Below, piece by piece: positions 40,994 through 52,000 of a stretch of DNA of 64,000 nt; the stretch's first letter is position 1, and the number at the start of each line of letters is the position of its first letter. Under the pieces are notes generated by a model. That model did no database searches. It had not been told where the DNA came from and saw only the letters and a program-made list of their open reading frames with translations. The translations under genes were made by a program, and so were the position numbers. Origin of the DNA: Cognatazoarcus halotolerans (GTDB lineage Bacteria; Pseudomonadota; Gammaproteobacteria; Burkholderiales; Rhodocyclaceae); the NCBI RefSeq assembly GCF_009800965.1, contig NZ_WUAF01000001.1:372001-436000 (forward strand). The letters run 5' to 3'.

Positions 40994-42433
40994 ATGAACA
41001 ACACCCCTCCCCGGCCACTGCGTTGGCGACACGCCGGCCTGCTCGCCGCACTGCTGCTTGCGCTTGGTGGCTGCGCCAGCGTCGGTCCCGACTACCGCCC
41101 CCTTGCACCGCAGGCGCCGGCAGAATGGCATGCCGCGCACATCACCGGCGATGCGGGGCAGCATTCGCTGGAGCGCTGGTGGCAGCAATTCGGCGATGCA
41201 CAGCTCGTGGCACTGATCGAACAATCGTTCCGCGCCAACCCGGACCTGCTCGCTGCCCGCGCAAGCCTGCGCGCATCGCGGGCCCTGGAGCGCGCCGCGC
41301 TGGCCGATCGTGACCCCGGCCTTACCGCCAGCGCATCGAGCGGGGCGAGCAAGCGCGGCGGGGCTGCGGTCAACGAGAGCTGGGTCGCCGGCTTCGACGC
41401 CGACTGGGAAATCGATCTCTTCGGCGGCATTCGCCGTGGTATCGAGGCCGCGCAGGCCGACAGCGCCGCTGCCGCTGCCTCGCTTGCGGATGCGCACGCA
41501 TCGCTGGCCGCCGAGGTGGCGCTCGATTACATCACCCTGCGCACCGCCCAGGCGCGGCTGCAGATTGCGCAACGCAACCTCGCCAGCCAGGAGGAAACGC
41601 TGCAGATCACCGACTGGCGGGCCCAGGCAGGCCTGGCCAGCTCGGTCGACGTGGAACAATCGCGCACCAACACCGAGCAGACCCGGGCGCAGATCCCGAG
41701 TCTTCGGACCAGCATCGCCAGCGCGGCCAACCGTCTTTCGGTGCTGACCGGCGAAGCGCCTGGCCGGCTCCAGGAAACGCTCGCGACAGGCCGCCTGCCG
41801 GACATGCCGGCGGCGATCGCGGTCGGCATACCCGCCGACGTGCTGCGCCAACGGCCCGACGTGCGCGCCGCAGAGCGCACGCTTGCGGCGGAGGTCGCCC
41901 GCACCGGCGTGGCCGAAGCCGATCGTTATCCGTCGTTCAGGCTCAGCGGTACGCTGGCGCTGGAATCGGTGGCTTTTTCAGCACTCGGCAACGGCGCCTC
42001 GGTGTTGCGCAGCATCACGGCGGGCATCAGCGGCGTACTGTTCGATGGCGGCCGGCTGCAGGCCCAGGTCGACCGGCAGGATGCAGTACGCGAGAAGAGC
42101 CTGCAGAACTATCGCGGCACCGTGCTGGGCGCGCTCGAAGACGTCGAGAACGCGCTGACCGCGGTGGACAACACCGGCCGCCGCCGTGAGGCGCTGGCAG
42201 CCGCCAGCGCCGCTGCCCGCAACGCGAACCTGCTCGCGGCCGATCGCTACCGAAGCGGCCTGATCGATTTTGCGACCGTGCTGGAGACCCAGCGCAGCCT
42301 GCTCACCACGGAAGACAGTCTGGCCAGCGCGGAGGGCGATCGCCTCACCGCCCTGGTCCAGCTCTACAAGGCCCTTGGCGGCGGCTGGTCGGCCGCCGAC
42401 GCATCGGATGAAAGCAACGGAAACCCCTCATGA
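40994..42433 (+). CDS. NodT-type outer-membrane efflux lipoprotein
   Basis: The 479-aa product has a lipobox LALGGCASVGPDYRPL (Cys near 24), then the duplicated TolC-type helical barrel repeats (WWQQFGDAQLVALIEQSFRANPDLLAARASLRASRALE and later PADVLRQRPDVRAAERTLAAEVARTGVAEADRYPSFRLSG), as in OprM/NodT proteins. An ATG at 40994 is used; a TTG at 40985 would add three residues. Its stop overlaps the adaptor gene start (ATGA). It is the outer-membrane exit duct of the MacAB-type system encoded next, and could also serve the RND pump at 18-22 kb. Confidence 0.9.
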   Translation: MNNTPPRPLRWRHAGLLAALLLALGGCASVGPDYRPLAPQAPAEWHAAHITGDAGQHSLERWWQQFGDAQLVALIEQSFRANPDLLAARASLRASRALERAALADRDPGLTASASSGASKRGGAAVNESWVAGFDADWEIDLFGGIRRGIEAAQADSAAAAASLADAHASLAAEVALDYITLRTAQARLQIAQRNLASQEETLQITDWRAQAGLASSVDVEQSRTNTEQTRAQIPSLRTSIASAANRLSVLTGEAPGRLQETLATGRLPDMPAAIAVGIPADVLRQRPDVRAAERTLAAEVARTGVAEADRYPSFRLSGTLALESVAFSALGNGASVLRSITAGISGVLFDGGRLQAQVDRQDAVREKSLQNYRGTVLGALEDVENALTAVDNTGRRREALAAASAAARNANLLAADRYRSGLIDFATVLETQRSLLTTEDSLASAEGDRLTALVQLYKALGGGWSAADASDESNGNPS

Positions 42434-43713
42434 CCACCACCCCGACGCGCACCCCCGACACCAACCCCGCGGCCATACTGGACGTCACCACGCAGAAGCG
42501 CAGCCGTATGCGCTGGCCGATCTGGCTCGCGGTACTGCTCGTACTCGGCGCGGCCGCCTACCTGATGCTGGGCTCGGGCAACGGGGACGACAACATCCGC
42601 TACCAGACCGCAAAGGCCGAGAAGGGTCAGCTCGTGGTGATGGTGTCGGCAACCGGGACCCTGCAGCCGACCAACCAGGTCGACGTCGGCAGTGAATTGT
42701 CCGGCACCATCCAGAGCGTCTTCGTCGACGACAACAGCCCGGTCACCAAGGGCCAGGTGCTGGCCCGCCTGGACGTATCGAAGCTGGAAGACCAGGTGGC
42801 AAACTCCAAGGCAGCGGTAAGCGTGGCGGAAGCCTCGGTGCGGCAGGCTGATGCAACCGTACAGGAATCGCGCGCCAATCTCTCGCGCCTGCGCGAAGTA
42901 TTCAAGCTCTCAGGCGGCAAGGTACCGTCCAGGGCCGAACTCGAAACCGCCGAAGCCACGCTCGCCCGCGCGCTCGCCAACCAGGCCAGCGCTCGCGCCA
43001 GCGTAGCCCAGGCGAAGGCCACGCTGCGCACCAATGAAACCAACCTCGCCAAAGCCTCGATCCGCTCGCCGATCAACGGCGTGGTACTGACCCGTGCGGT
43101 CGAGCCAGGCCAGACGGTGGCCGCGTCGCTGCAGGTGGCAACCCTGTTCACGCTGGCCGAGGACCTCGCCCAGATGGAACTGCAGGTAAAGGTCGACGAA
43201 GCCGACGTGGGTCAGGTCAAGGAGGGGCAGCGGGCGGAATTCACGGTCGATGCCTACACCGACCGACGCTACCCCGCACACATCACCCGGGTAAGCTACG
43301 GTGCCACCACCACCGACAACGTGGTCACCTACCTGACCACCCTGAAGGTGGCCAACGACGACCTCAGCCTGCGTCCCGGCATGACCGCCACCGCGGAAAT
43401 CGTCACACTGGAAAAGAACGACGTCCTGCTGGTCCCGAACGCGGCCCTGCGCTTCACACCGGCCGCCCCGCGTGCCCGCGAGTCGCGCAGCATCATGTCG
43501 AGCCTGATGCCGCGCCCGCCGCGCCAGGAGAAATCGGTCAAGGTCAAGGACGAGGTGCCCGGTGCACGCACGCTATGGATCCTCAAGGACGGCCGGCCGG
43601 CTTCGCTGAGCGTGCACACCGGCGCGACCAATGGCCGCGTCACCGAAATCGTTTCCGGTGAGCTGACCGCCGGCATGGCGGTGATCACCGAAGCGACCGG
43701 CGCCGGCAAGTGA
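42430..43713 (+). CDS. macA: MacA-like periplasmic adaptor
   Basis: The 427-aa protein has an N-terminal membrane anchor (about 32-52, WPIWLAVLLVLGAAAYLML), a lipoyl domain (VVMVSATGTLQPTNQVDVGSELSG), a long helical hairpin at about 115-205, the second lipoyl half (ASIRSPINGVVLTRAVEPGQTV), a barrel domain and a C-terminal membrane-proximal domain. The ATATGTLQP style start and the partner ABC genes put it with MacA. It overlaps the channel gene upstream (4 nt) and meets the ATPase gene at its stop. Confidence 0.88.
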   Translation: MTTTPTRTPDTNPAAILDVTTQKRSRMRWPIWLAVLLVLGAAAYLMLGSGNGDDNIRYQTAKAEKGQLVVMVSATGTLQPTNQVDVGSELSGTIQSVFVDDNSPVTKGQVLARLDVSKLEDQVANSKAAVSVAEASVRQADATVQESRANLSRLREVFKLSGGKVPSRAELETAEATLARALANQASARASVAQAKATLRTNETNLAKASIRSPINGVVLTRAVEPGQTVAASLQVATLFTLAEDLAQMELQVKVDEADVGQVKEGQRAEFTVDAYTDRRYPAHITRVSYGATTTDNVVTYLTTLKVANDDLSLRPGMTATAEIVTLEKNDVLLVPNAALRFTPAAPRARESRSIMSSLMPRPPRQEKSVKVKDEVPGARTLWILKDGRPASLSVHTGATNGRVTEIVSGELTAGMAVITEATGAGK

Positions 43714-43718
43714 ATCCC

Positions 43719-44434
<716 letters not shown>

Positions 44435-44438
<4 letters not shown>

Positions 44439-45640
44439 TCTGGAACACTCTGCAGCTTGCCCTGCGCGAAATCCGTCGCAACCTGCTGCGCTCCTTTCTC
44501 ACCATCCTCGGCATCGTCATCGGCGTTGCCGCGGTGATCACCATGGTGACACTCGGCAACGGCGCCACCAAATCGATCTCCGACCAGGTCTCCAGCCTTG
44601 GCAGCAATCTGCTGATGGTGCGTCCGGGGCAGCGCATGGGCCCCGGCGGCAGCGCCGGCGCACCAATGTTCAAGATCGCCGACGTGCAGGCCATTGCCGC
44701 GCAGGTGAGCGGCGTGAAGGCGGTTGCTCCTGAGACGCGCAAGTCTGCCTCGGTGGTGGTCGGCTCGCGCAACTGGTCCACCGTGGCGACCGGCGGCACG
44801 CGGGACTATTTCACCGCGGCGGGATGGACGCTTTCTTCAGGACGGATCTTCACCGAGGCGGAAGAACGCGGCGGCAAGGCCGTCTGCGTGATCGGCAGCA
44901 CCATCCAGCGCGAGCTCTTCGGCGGTGGCGACCCACTCGGCGAGATGATGCGCGTGGCCGATTTCTCCTGCCAGGTGATCGGCGTGCTGGCGTCAAAGGG
45001 CCAGTCGGCATTCGGCTCGGACCAGGACGACGTGGTGATCATGCCGATCCGCACCGTGCAGCGCCGCCTGACCGGCAACCAGGACGTGCGCACCATTCTC
45101 GTCTCCGCCGATGACGGTGTATCCACCGATACGGTCAAGGCGCGGGTCGAGAAGCTGCTGCGCGAGCGGCGCAAGATCGGCGAGAACGAGGACGACAACT
45201 TCAACGTGCTCGACACCAAGCAGATCGCCCAGGCGCTGTCGAGCACCACCCGGGTGATGACCACCCTGCTCGGTGCGGTCGCCGCGGTGAGTCTGCTGGT
45301 CGGCGGCATCGGCATCATGAACATCATGCTGGTGTCGGTGACCGAACGGACCCGCGAGATCGGCATTCGCCTCGCCATCGGTGCGCTGGAGCACGAGGTG
45401 CTGCTGCAATTCCTGATCGAGGCGGTGGTGCTGTCCAGCCTCGGCGGCCTGGTCGGCGTCGCCCTCGCGACCGGTGCCTCGCTCGGCCTGTCGTCGCTGA
45501 TGAACATTCCCTACCTGTTCAACCCCGGCATCAACGTGATGTCCTTCGGCATCTCGGCGCTGATTGGCGTGGTTTTCGGTTTCTTCCCTGCGCGCCGTGC
45601 CGCGCGGCTCGACCCGATCGACGCGCTGCGCCACGAATGA
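44435..45640 (+). CDS. MacB-type ABC transporter permease
   Basis: The 401-aa protein has the FtsX/MacB plan: one helix at about 20-42 (LRSFLTILGIVIGVAAVITMV), a large periplasmic domain (about 50-275) and three C-terminal helices with GIGIMNIMLVSVTERTREIGIR and IGVVFGFFPARRAARLDPIDALRHE. It couples ATP hydrolysis to movement of the periplasmic domain and pushes substrates through the adaptor and outer-membrane duct. MacAB systems export macrolides, toxins or heme precursors. It is the last gene of the operon and converges on the HPP-CBS gene. Confidence 0.9.
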
Positions 45641-45657
45641 GCGGCGCCGCCGCGGCT

Positions 45658-46803
45658 TCAGACCGCGGCGCGCGGCGCGCCCGAGAGTGCCTCCTCGATG
45701 CGCATCCGGAAAAGCGCGGCCACGAGGTCGGACTGGGTCAACATGCCGAGCACGCGCTGTGCGACATCGACCACCGGGACGTGATGAAGCCCCTGGTCGG
45801 CGAACAGCGGGACCAGCTCCACCGCCGCCTGTCCCGGCGCCGCGGTGGTAACCGAAGCGGACATGAGATCGCGCACCTTGCTGTCCGCATTGAAGACGGG
45901 TGAAGCGTCGAGCTCGTGCGGCCGCGCCCGCGAAACGAAGAAATCGTGCAACGACAGGATCCCCGCGAGCCGCTCCCCGGCGACCACCGGCAGGGCCTTC
46001 ACCTGATGACGGGTCAGCAGCGTCCACGCCTCGACCAGCGAGGCGCCCGCATCGACACAAACGACGTCGCGTGACATGACGTCCTCACAACGCAGCTCGC
46101 CGAAAAAGCGCTGATGAATCCGGCGCTCGACGGCCACCACCAGGCCCTCGAGGTCCTCGCGATTGACGTCGATGAAGTCGCCCCGGACGGCCAGCACCGC
46201 GTCGACGTCCGCCAGGGTCACGCCGAGGCGCTCGCTCGGCAGCGGATCGTGCGTACCATGCGGATGGACGACGACCGGCGCGCCGTGCGGGTAGCGACGA
46301 CCGGCCGCGTGATTGAAGATCAGCGCGAACACGAGCAGGCATAGCGAATTCAGGCCGACCGGCCAGAACACGAACTGGTATCCGAGCGAGGTCACCGCGC
46401 TGCCACCCAGCACCGATGTCAGCGCCACCGCACCACCCGGCGGATGCAGGCAGCGCAGCTTCATCATCGCGCCGATTGCCAGCGCCACCGCCAGCGCGGC
46501 GGCCATGCCCGGCGCCTCGATCAGCGATGCGCAGCTCACCCCCACCACGGCAGACACCATGTTGCCACCGACGATCGACCAGGGCTGGGCCAGGGGACTC
46601 GACGGGACCGCGAACAGGAGTACCGCGGACGCGCCCATCGGCGCCACGAACCAGGGGTTCAGCGCGCCCAGCGTATGACGGCCGATCAGCTCGGTACAGA
46701 CCAGGCCGATGAAGGCGCCGAGGCAGCTGAAAAACCATTCGCGCCAGCTCACGTTGATCGACTCCGGAACGAAGGATCTGAGCCAGGAAAAAAATCGGGA
46801 CAC
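45658..46803 (-). CDS. HPP-family membrane protein with two CBS domains
   Basis: The 381-aa protein starts with an HPP domain (about 20-180) of four membrane helices that includes the name-giving motif in MKLRCLHPPGGAVALTSVL. A linker leads to two CBS domains (about 240-300: DVMSRDVVCVDAGASLVEAWTLLTRHQVKALPVV; about 312-370: VRDLMSASVTTAAPGQAAVELVPLFADQGLHHVPVV). HPP proteins include nitrite transporters of cyanobacteria and plastids; CBS pairs bind adenosine nucleotides. A nucleotide-regulated anion channel or transporter is a fair inference. A MarR gene lies divergently 166 nt away. Confidence 0.87.
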   Translation of the reverse strand: MSRFFSWLRSFVPESINVSWREWFFSCLGAFIGLVCTELIGRHTLGALNPWFVAPMGASAVLLFAVPSSPLAQPWSIVGGNMVSAVVGVSCASLIEAPGMAAALAVALAIGAMMKLRCLHPPGGAVALTSVLGGSAVTSLGYQFVFWPVGLNSLCLLVFALIFNHAAGRRYPHGAPVVVHPHGTHDPLPSERLGVTLADVDAVLAVRGDFIDVNREDLEGLVVAVERRIHQRFFGELRCEDVMSRDVVCVDAGASLVEAWTLLTRHQVKALPVVAGERLAGILSLHDFFVSRARPHELDASPVFNADSKVRDLMSASVTTAAPGQAAVELVPLFADQGLHHVPVVDVAQRVLGMLTQSDLVAALFRMRIEEALSGAPRAAV

Positions 46804-46969
46804 GGGTCATACCAACGAGAGCGCGCCGGGACAGGATCCCGGATTCAGGCGCGGGAGCGGAAACATATCATGTTGTGACATAAAAAGGGCATGGGGGGGC
46901 CGGTCCCCGCGCCCGGCGGTTCGGGAAGGGTGTGATATAAGACGCTGCATCCCAACAGCGAGTACATCA

Positions 46970-47419
46970 ATGAGCGAGGCGGAAGGACGCATCCTCGGCA
47001 AGGATCAGTACGAAGCGTTATCGGAGTTCCGCTACCAGTTGCGCCGATTCCTGCACTTCAGCGAGACGGCGGCACGCAGCGAAGGCCTCACGCCGCTGCA
47101 GTACCTGCTGCTGCTGCACATCCGCGGCTTTCCCGGCCGCAGTTGGGCCTCGGTCGGCGAACTGGCGGAACGCCTCCAGCTGCAGCACCACGGCGTGGTT
47201 GCGCTGATTTCACGCTGCGAAAAGCTCGGCCTGGTTCAGCGCCAGCGCAGTCAGTCCGACCGCCGCCAGGTCGAAGTCAGCCTGTTGCCGGCCGGCGAGA
47301 CCCATCTCGCGCGCCTGGCCGGCCTTCACGAGGCCGAACTCCAGTCGCTGCAAGGCACCTTCCGGGTCGCCCGGATCACCAGCTTCAATGACAGCGACGA
47401 ACGGACCGGGACCGACTGA
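46970..47419 (+). CDS. MarR-family transcriptional regulator
   Basis: The 149-aa protein has the MarR winged helix at about 40-110 (GLTPLQYLLLLHIRGFPG, SVGELAERLQLQHHGVVALISRCEKLGLVQRQRSQSDRRQVEVSLLPAGE). The start at 46970 gives the usual length. A frame open from 46709 lacks family similarity. The 166-nt gap to the divergent HPP-CBS gene contains ATGTTGTGACAT (46870-46881), a short inverted repeat that may be an operator, and TATAAG about 30 nt before the start. The next gene starts 26 nt downstream. Confidence 0.82.
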   Translation: MSEAEGRILGKDQYEALSEFRYQLRRFLHFSETAARSEGLTPLQYLLLLHIRGFPGRSWASVGELAERLQLQHHGVVALISRCEKLGLVQRQRSQSDRRQVEVSLLPAGETHLARLAGLHEAELQSLQGTFRVARITSFNDSDERTGTD

Positions 47420-47444
47420 CGCACCGCACTCGAGGAGATTCGAC

Positions 47445-48287
47445 ATGACATCCGCCCCGAAGCGCCCCACGCTGAACATCATCGGCGCCGGCAAGGTCGG
47501 CCGCACCCTGGGTCAGTTGTGGTGCCACACGCAGGTCTTTTCCGTCGGCGGCGTGATGACGCGAACCCCGGGCAGTGCCGACGCGGCGGTACGCTTCATC
47601 GGTGCGGGCAGCGCGGTCCCGTCGCTCGATGCCTTCGAACCCGCGGACGCTTACCTGATCTCGGTGCCCGATCGAGAGATCGGGCCCGTCGCAGCCGCTC
47701 TTGCGGCGCGGCCTTCGCTTCCCGGAAAGGCGTTGGCCTTCCATTGCAGCGGCGCTCTGGGCTCGGACGAACTCGCGCCACTTGCCGCGCGTGGCTGGTC
47801 CGTCGCGAGCGCCCACCCGGCGCTGAGCTTCGCCGACCCGGCTCGCGCGGTGACGCAATTTTCGGGCTGCCTGTGCGGCATCGAAGGCGATCCCTCGGCA
47901 CGCGCGACGCTCGAAGCCGCTTTCACTGCAATCGGCGCACGATGTTTCGCGCTCGATGCGGACCGCAAGCTGCTCTATCACGCCGGCTCGGTATTCGCGT
48001 CGAACTTCACCACCGTCCTGCTCGACGTGGCCCTGCGCGCCTACCGCGAGAGCGGTCTGGATGATGGCACCGCGATGGCCCTGCTCGAGCCCCTCGTCCG
48101 CAACGCCATCGACAACAGCCTGCGTCTCGGCCCGGCAGCCGCGCTTACCGGTCCGGCGGCCCGCGGCGATACCGCGCTCGTAAGCCGTCAGGCCGCAGCG
48201 CTCGACCAGTGGGACGGAACCGCTGCCGAGGCCTACCGGAGCTTGTCGGCGATGGCCGCAGGGCTTGCCGCTCGGGCGAGAAACTGA
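47445..48287 (+). CDS. Rossmann-fold and DUF2520 protein
   Basis: The 280-aa product starts with a nucleotide-binding fold (LNIIGAGKVGRTLGQLW at about 9-25, YLISVPDREIGPVAAAL near 65-85, ALAFHCSGALG near 95) followed by a helical DUF2520 domain (LDADRKLLYHAGSVFASNFTTVLLDVALRAY near 165-195). It resembles 6-phosphogluconate and pyrroline-carboxylate reductase-like enzymes, but its substrate is not known. An AGGAG lies about 9 nt before the ATG. It follows the MarR gene by 26 nt and may share its transcript. Confidence 0.82.
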   Translation: MTSAPKRPTLNIIGAGKVGRTLGQLWCHTQVFSVGGVMTRTPGSADAAVRFIGAGSAVPSLDAFEPADAYLISVPDREIGPVAAALAARPSLPGKALAFHCSGALGSDELAPLAARGWSVASAHPALSFADPARAVTQFSGCLCGIEGDPSARATLEAAFTAIGARCFALDADRKLLYHAGSVFASNFTTVLLDVALRAYRESGLDDGTAMALLEPLVRNAIDNSLRLGPAAALTGPAARGDTALVSRQAAALDQWDGTAAEAYRSLSAMAAGLAARARN

Positions 48288-48370
48288 CGCTCTGCGCCTC
48301 TGCATTGCGTTCGACAGAGCAGCGCGCCCTCGCCGCCGGATCACCATTGCTGCGATGCACCAATTTTAAC

Positions 48371-48398
48371 TTGACTTACGGATTTCGAAGAATAAACT
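48371..48398 (+). promoter_or_regulatory. Sigma-70-type promoter of the phasin gene
   Basis: TTGACT (48371-48376) and TAAACT (48393-48398) are separated by 16 nt. The stretch is AT-rich in a GC-rich region and lies 60 nt before the start codon. Confidence 0.6.
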
Positions 48399-48458
48399 CT
48401 GATTGTGCGGCGCAACATCGCCAGTCAATTCAAGCCTCAAATTATCGGAGAATTCAAC

Positions 48459-48995
48459 ATGTCCGCAATCATTCAGAACATCTCGGCCGGCCAGAAGGCC
48501 AGCTTCGAGACCGCCCTCACGCTGAGTCGCCTCGGCTCCGAAAGCCTGGAGCGCCTGTCACGGCTCAACATCGAAACCGGCCGCAAGGCGATCGAGGAAT
48601 CCGTCAGCGGCGGCAAGGCCATCCTGACCTCCAAGGATCCGAAAGAACTGGTCATGCTGCAGTCGTCGATGTTCGAGCCCGCCATCGCCAAGAGTCTGGC
48701 CTATCTGCGCAGCGTTTACGAGATCGTGATCCAGAGTGCCGAGCAGGCCAGTTCGGTGGTCGAGCAGAATGCCGGTGAGATGAACAAGCTGGTCGCGACC
48801 ACCCTGGAACAGGCCGCGAAAGCAGCACCGGCAGGATCGGAGTTCGCCGTCGCGGCAGTCAAATCCGCGATCGACGCAGCCAATTCGGCCTATGACACGT
48901 TCAGCAAGACCACCCGCAAGGCGGTAGAGCTTGCAGAGGCCAACATTTCGGCTGCGACCAGGATCGTCCCACAGCGGACTCCGAAGGCGGCGTGA
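48459..48995 (+). CDS. phaP: Phasin (polyhydroxyalkanoate granule-coating protein)
   Basis: The 178-aa product is almost wholly helical and matches the phasin family: FETALTLSRLGSESLERLSRLNIETGRKAIEES near 16-48, LTSKDPKELVMLQSSMFEPAIAKSLAYLRSVYEIV near 56-90, and an Ala-rich C-terminus. Phasins cover PHA granules and set their size and number. GGAG lies about 10 nt before the ATG and a good promoter lies 60 nt upstream. It suggests the organism stores PHA. The gene converges on the large hybrid kinase. Confidence 0.9.
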   Translation: MSAIIQNISAGQKASFETALTLSRLGSESLERLSRLNIETGRKAIEESVSGGKAILTSKDPKELVMLQSSMFEPAIAKSLAYLRSVYEIVIQSAEQASSVVEQNAGEMNKLVATTLEQAAKAAPAGSEFAVAAVKSAIDAANSAYDTFSKTTRKAVELAEANISAATRIVPQRTPKAA

Positions 48996-49059
48996 ACACG
49001 GGCTCGCGAGCGAGATCGGAATACGCGTCGCAAGCAACGCAGCGAAATGAATCCGGGCG

Positions 49060-52000
49060 TCACTCGAGCAGCGCTTTCAGAGCCTCGGTGACGACCCGGG
49101 CCTCTTCTTCGGTCTGCACGAGCAACGCCGCGACCCCTTCGTTCTTCTGCTGACGGCCTGCCTGCTCGATTGCCAGGGCAAGTTCGCCAAGACGCATCGC
49201 CCCGATGCTCTGAACCAACCCCTTGAGCGCATGCGCCGACTGGCGCAAGGCATCGGGGTCGCCTCGTTCAAACGCCGAACGCAGCAGCGCCATGGCACCA
49301 GGCATTTCATCCAGCACCTGGCGGACGATCAGATCGAAATCATCTTCGAGAGCCTCCTGCAGCGGACGAACCCAAGCCATGTCGATGCCCGGCGGAGGCG
49401 CACTGCGTCGCGTGCCGACATCACCCGGCACGGCATGCGTGACATGCTGGGGGGAACTTCCGCTACCGAACCAGCGGGCTATCATCCTGGCCAGATCGAC
49501 CTTTCGGAAGGGCTTGGAGAGAAAGTCGTTCATGCCTGCCTCGACGCAGCGCTGACGATCGAGCTCGTGTGAATTCGCGGTCAGCGCGATCACGGGTACG
49601 GGCTCGACACCTTTCTCCGCCTCCATCTCGCGCAGCATGCGGGTCGCATCGAGACCGCCGAGCACCGGCATCTGCATGTCCATGAAGACGATGTCGCAAC
49701 GGTTGGTCGCAAGCATTTCAAGCGCCTCGCGCCCGTTTTCGGCGGTCACCACCCGGTGCCCGAGGCGGCCGAGCATACGGCTTGCAAGCTGACGATTGAC
49801 GGCATTGTCCTCGACCACCATGACCGTCGCCCCGATCTGTTCTGGAAGATCGGCCACCTTTTCGGCACGCTGCCGGGATTCGAGACATTCCACCAGGCGA
49901 TCCATCAGTTGCCGCTGCGACAACGGTTCGTCGAGCGGATCGCAGGCAAGCCCGGCGGGCAACCCGACCAGCGCCCCACGGTCAAGCGGAATGATCCTCG
50001 GAGCCTGGCCGGCCCCGGCAAAGCACTCACCCACCCGCGAGAGGCCAGCCTCGATCATTGCCGAAGACGCGATCAGCAAGTCGGGACGCCCGTCGAGGGC
50101 GGCGTCGATGCGATCGGCGCTTTCCACCTCGCGGGCATGCAGCCCCCAGGCCGTGAGCCAGGCGACGAGCGTCCCGCGCAATGCCTCGGATTCCGCCGCC
50201 ACCACTACCGGACCGCCGTGATAATCGCCCACGACGGGCGCAATACCCTGCCCCCGCGCGACGCGTACTGAGAAACGGAAGCAGCTGCCGCCGCCCTCCC
50301 CGTCCGTCACCGAAATGCGGCCTCGCATGGCGTGCGTGAGCTGCCTGACGATACTGAGCCCGAGGCCGGTACCGCCGTACTCGCGCGTCGTGCTCGCATC
50401 CACCTGGGTAAATGCGTCGAAGATGCGCTCCCGCATGTCGCTCGGAACGCCGATACCGGTATCGCAGACGCTGCAACTCAACATGCAGCTATCGTCGGTC
50501 AGCGCATCGGCACCGACCGACACCGTGATCCCGCCTTCAGCGGTGAACTTGAGCGCATTGCCGAGCAGGTTGAACAGGATCTGCCGCAATCTGCCCGAAT
50601 CGCCGAGGAGCCAGTCGGGCACGTCGGTTGCGACATCGAGCCTGAACGCGAGCCCCTTGTCCGCCGCGCGCATCGCAAACGGTCTTACCGTGTTCCTCAT
50701 CAGGGTGCGCAGGCTGAAATGCGCCTCGACCAGATCGAGATGGCCCGCCTCGGTCTTGGCAAAATCCAGCAGGTCATTGATCATCTGCAGCAATGCCCGC
50801 CCGGCATAGAGCGACGATTCGAGCATGCCTCGCTGATCCGTCTCGAGTTCCGATTCGAGTACCAGCTCGGTCATGCCCAGTACCGCATTGAGCGGGGTCC
50901 TGATCTCGTGGCTGAGGTTGGCCAGGAAATCGCTTTTCGCCCGGGAGGCCGATTCCGCTGATTGACGCGCAACTTCGAGTGCCGCTTCCATCTGCTTGCG
51001 CAGCGAGATATCGATCACCACGCCGAAAGCCTTCACGACCCGGCCATCATGGCCTTTCATGCCCTCGCCGCGGGCGGCCAGCCAGCGCTCGGTGCCATGG
51101 ACGTCGACGATCCGGGCATCGAGTACGTACGGCTCGCCCCGCAGAATCGTCGCAGCCCCGGCCGCTTTGTAGCGGACAAGATCATCAGGATGGATGAAGG
51201 GCCGCATGTCCTCCACCAGCTCGACGCCGATCAGCTCCTCGGGCGAGCGCGCCCAACGCAGCTTGCGACTGGCCACATCCCACTCCCACGGAAACACACC
51301 GCCGGCCTCGACGCCAAGCCGGATCTGCGCTTCGCGCTGGAGCAGCGCGGATTCGAGGCGCTTTTGATCCGAGATGTCGGAAATGAGCGCGATGCAGCCA
51401 CGTACCTCAACGCCATCCACGTCCGGCACCAGATGACAATGCATGATTCGCCCGGCTGCGCCGCCCTCCGAACCCGGCAAGGCAAATTCGAAGGAAGTCG
51501 GCTTGCCGCTCAGCACTTCGTCGAAGTGCGCCTTCATGCAGTCCGCCGTTGCATCTCCGGGCAGCAAATCGAGGTCTGCGCCGATCAACGGCGACGCCGT
51601 CCTGTCGCCGAAAACGCCGCCAAACTGTCGGTTGGCAAAAAGGAGTTTCATGTTGCGATCGAAGTGCGCGATCAGGGCCGGCACATTTTCGGTCACAAGT
51701 CGCAGCTGCGCCTCGCGCTCCCGCAACAAGGCTTCGCTTTCGACCTGCTCGGTCACGTTCGCACAGGTGCCGACGACGCGCTGGGCGCGGCCTTTGTCGT
51801 CGCGCGCCACGACCTTGCCATGACAATGGACCCAGATCTGCCGCCCGTCGCCGAGCCACGTCCGCACGGTTGTCCGAAAGTAGGGTTCATCCCCCTTCAG
51901 CACCGGAATCAGGCGCTCGCGCAGCGCGTCGAAATCATCGGGACTGAAGAAAGTCCGCACCAGATCGCCAAGCGACCCGTAACGGAGCGGCGCCTCGCGC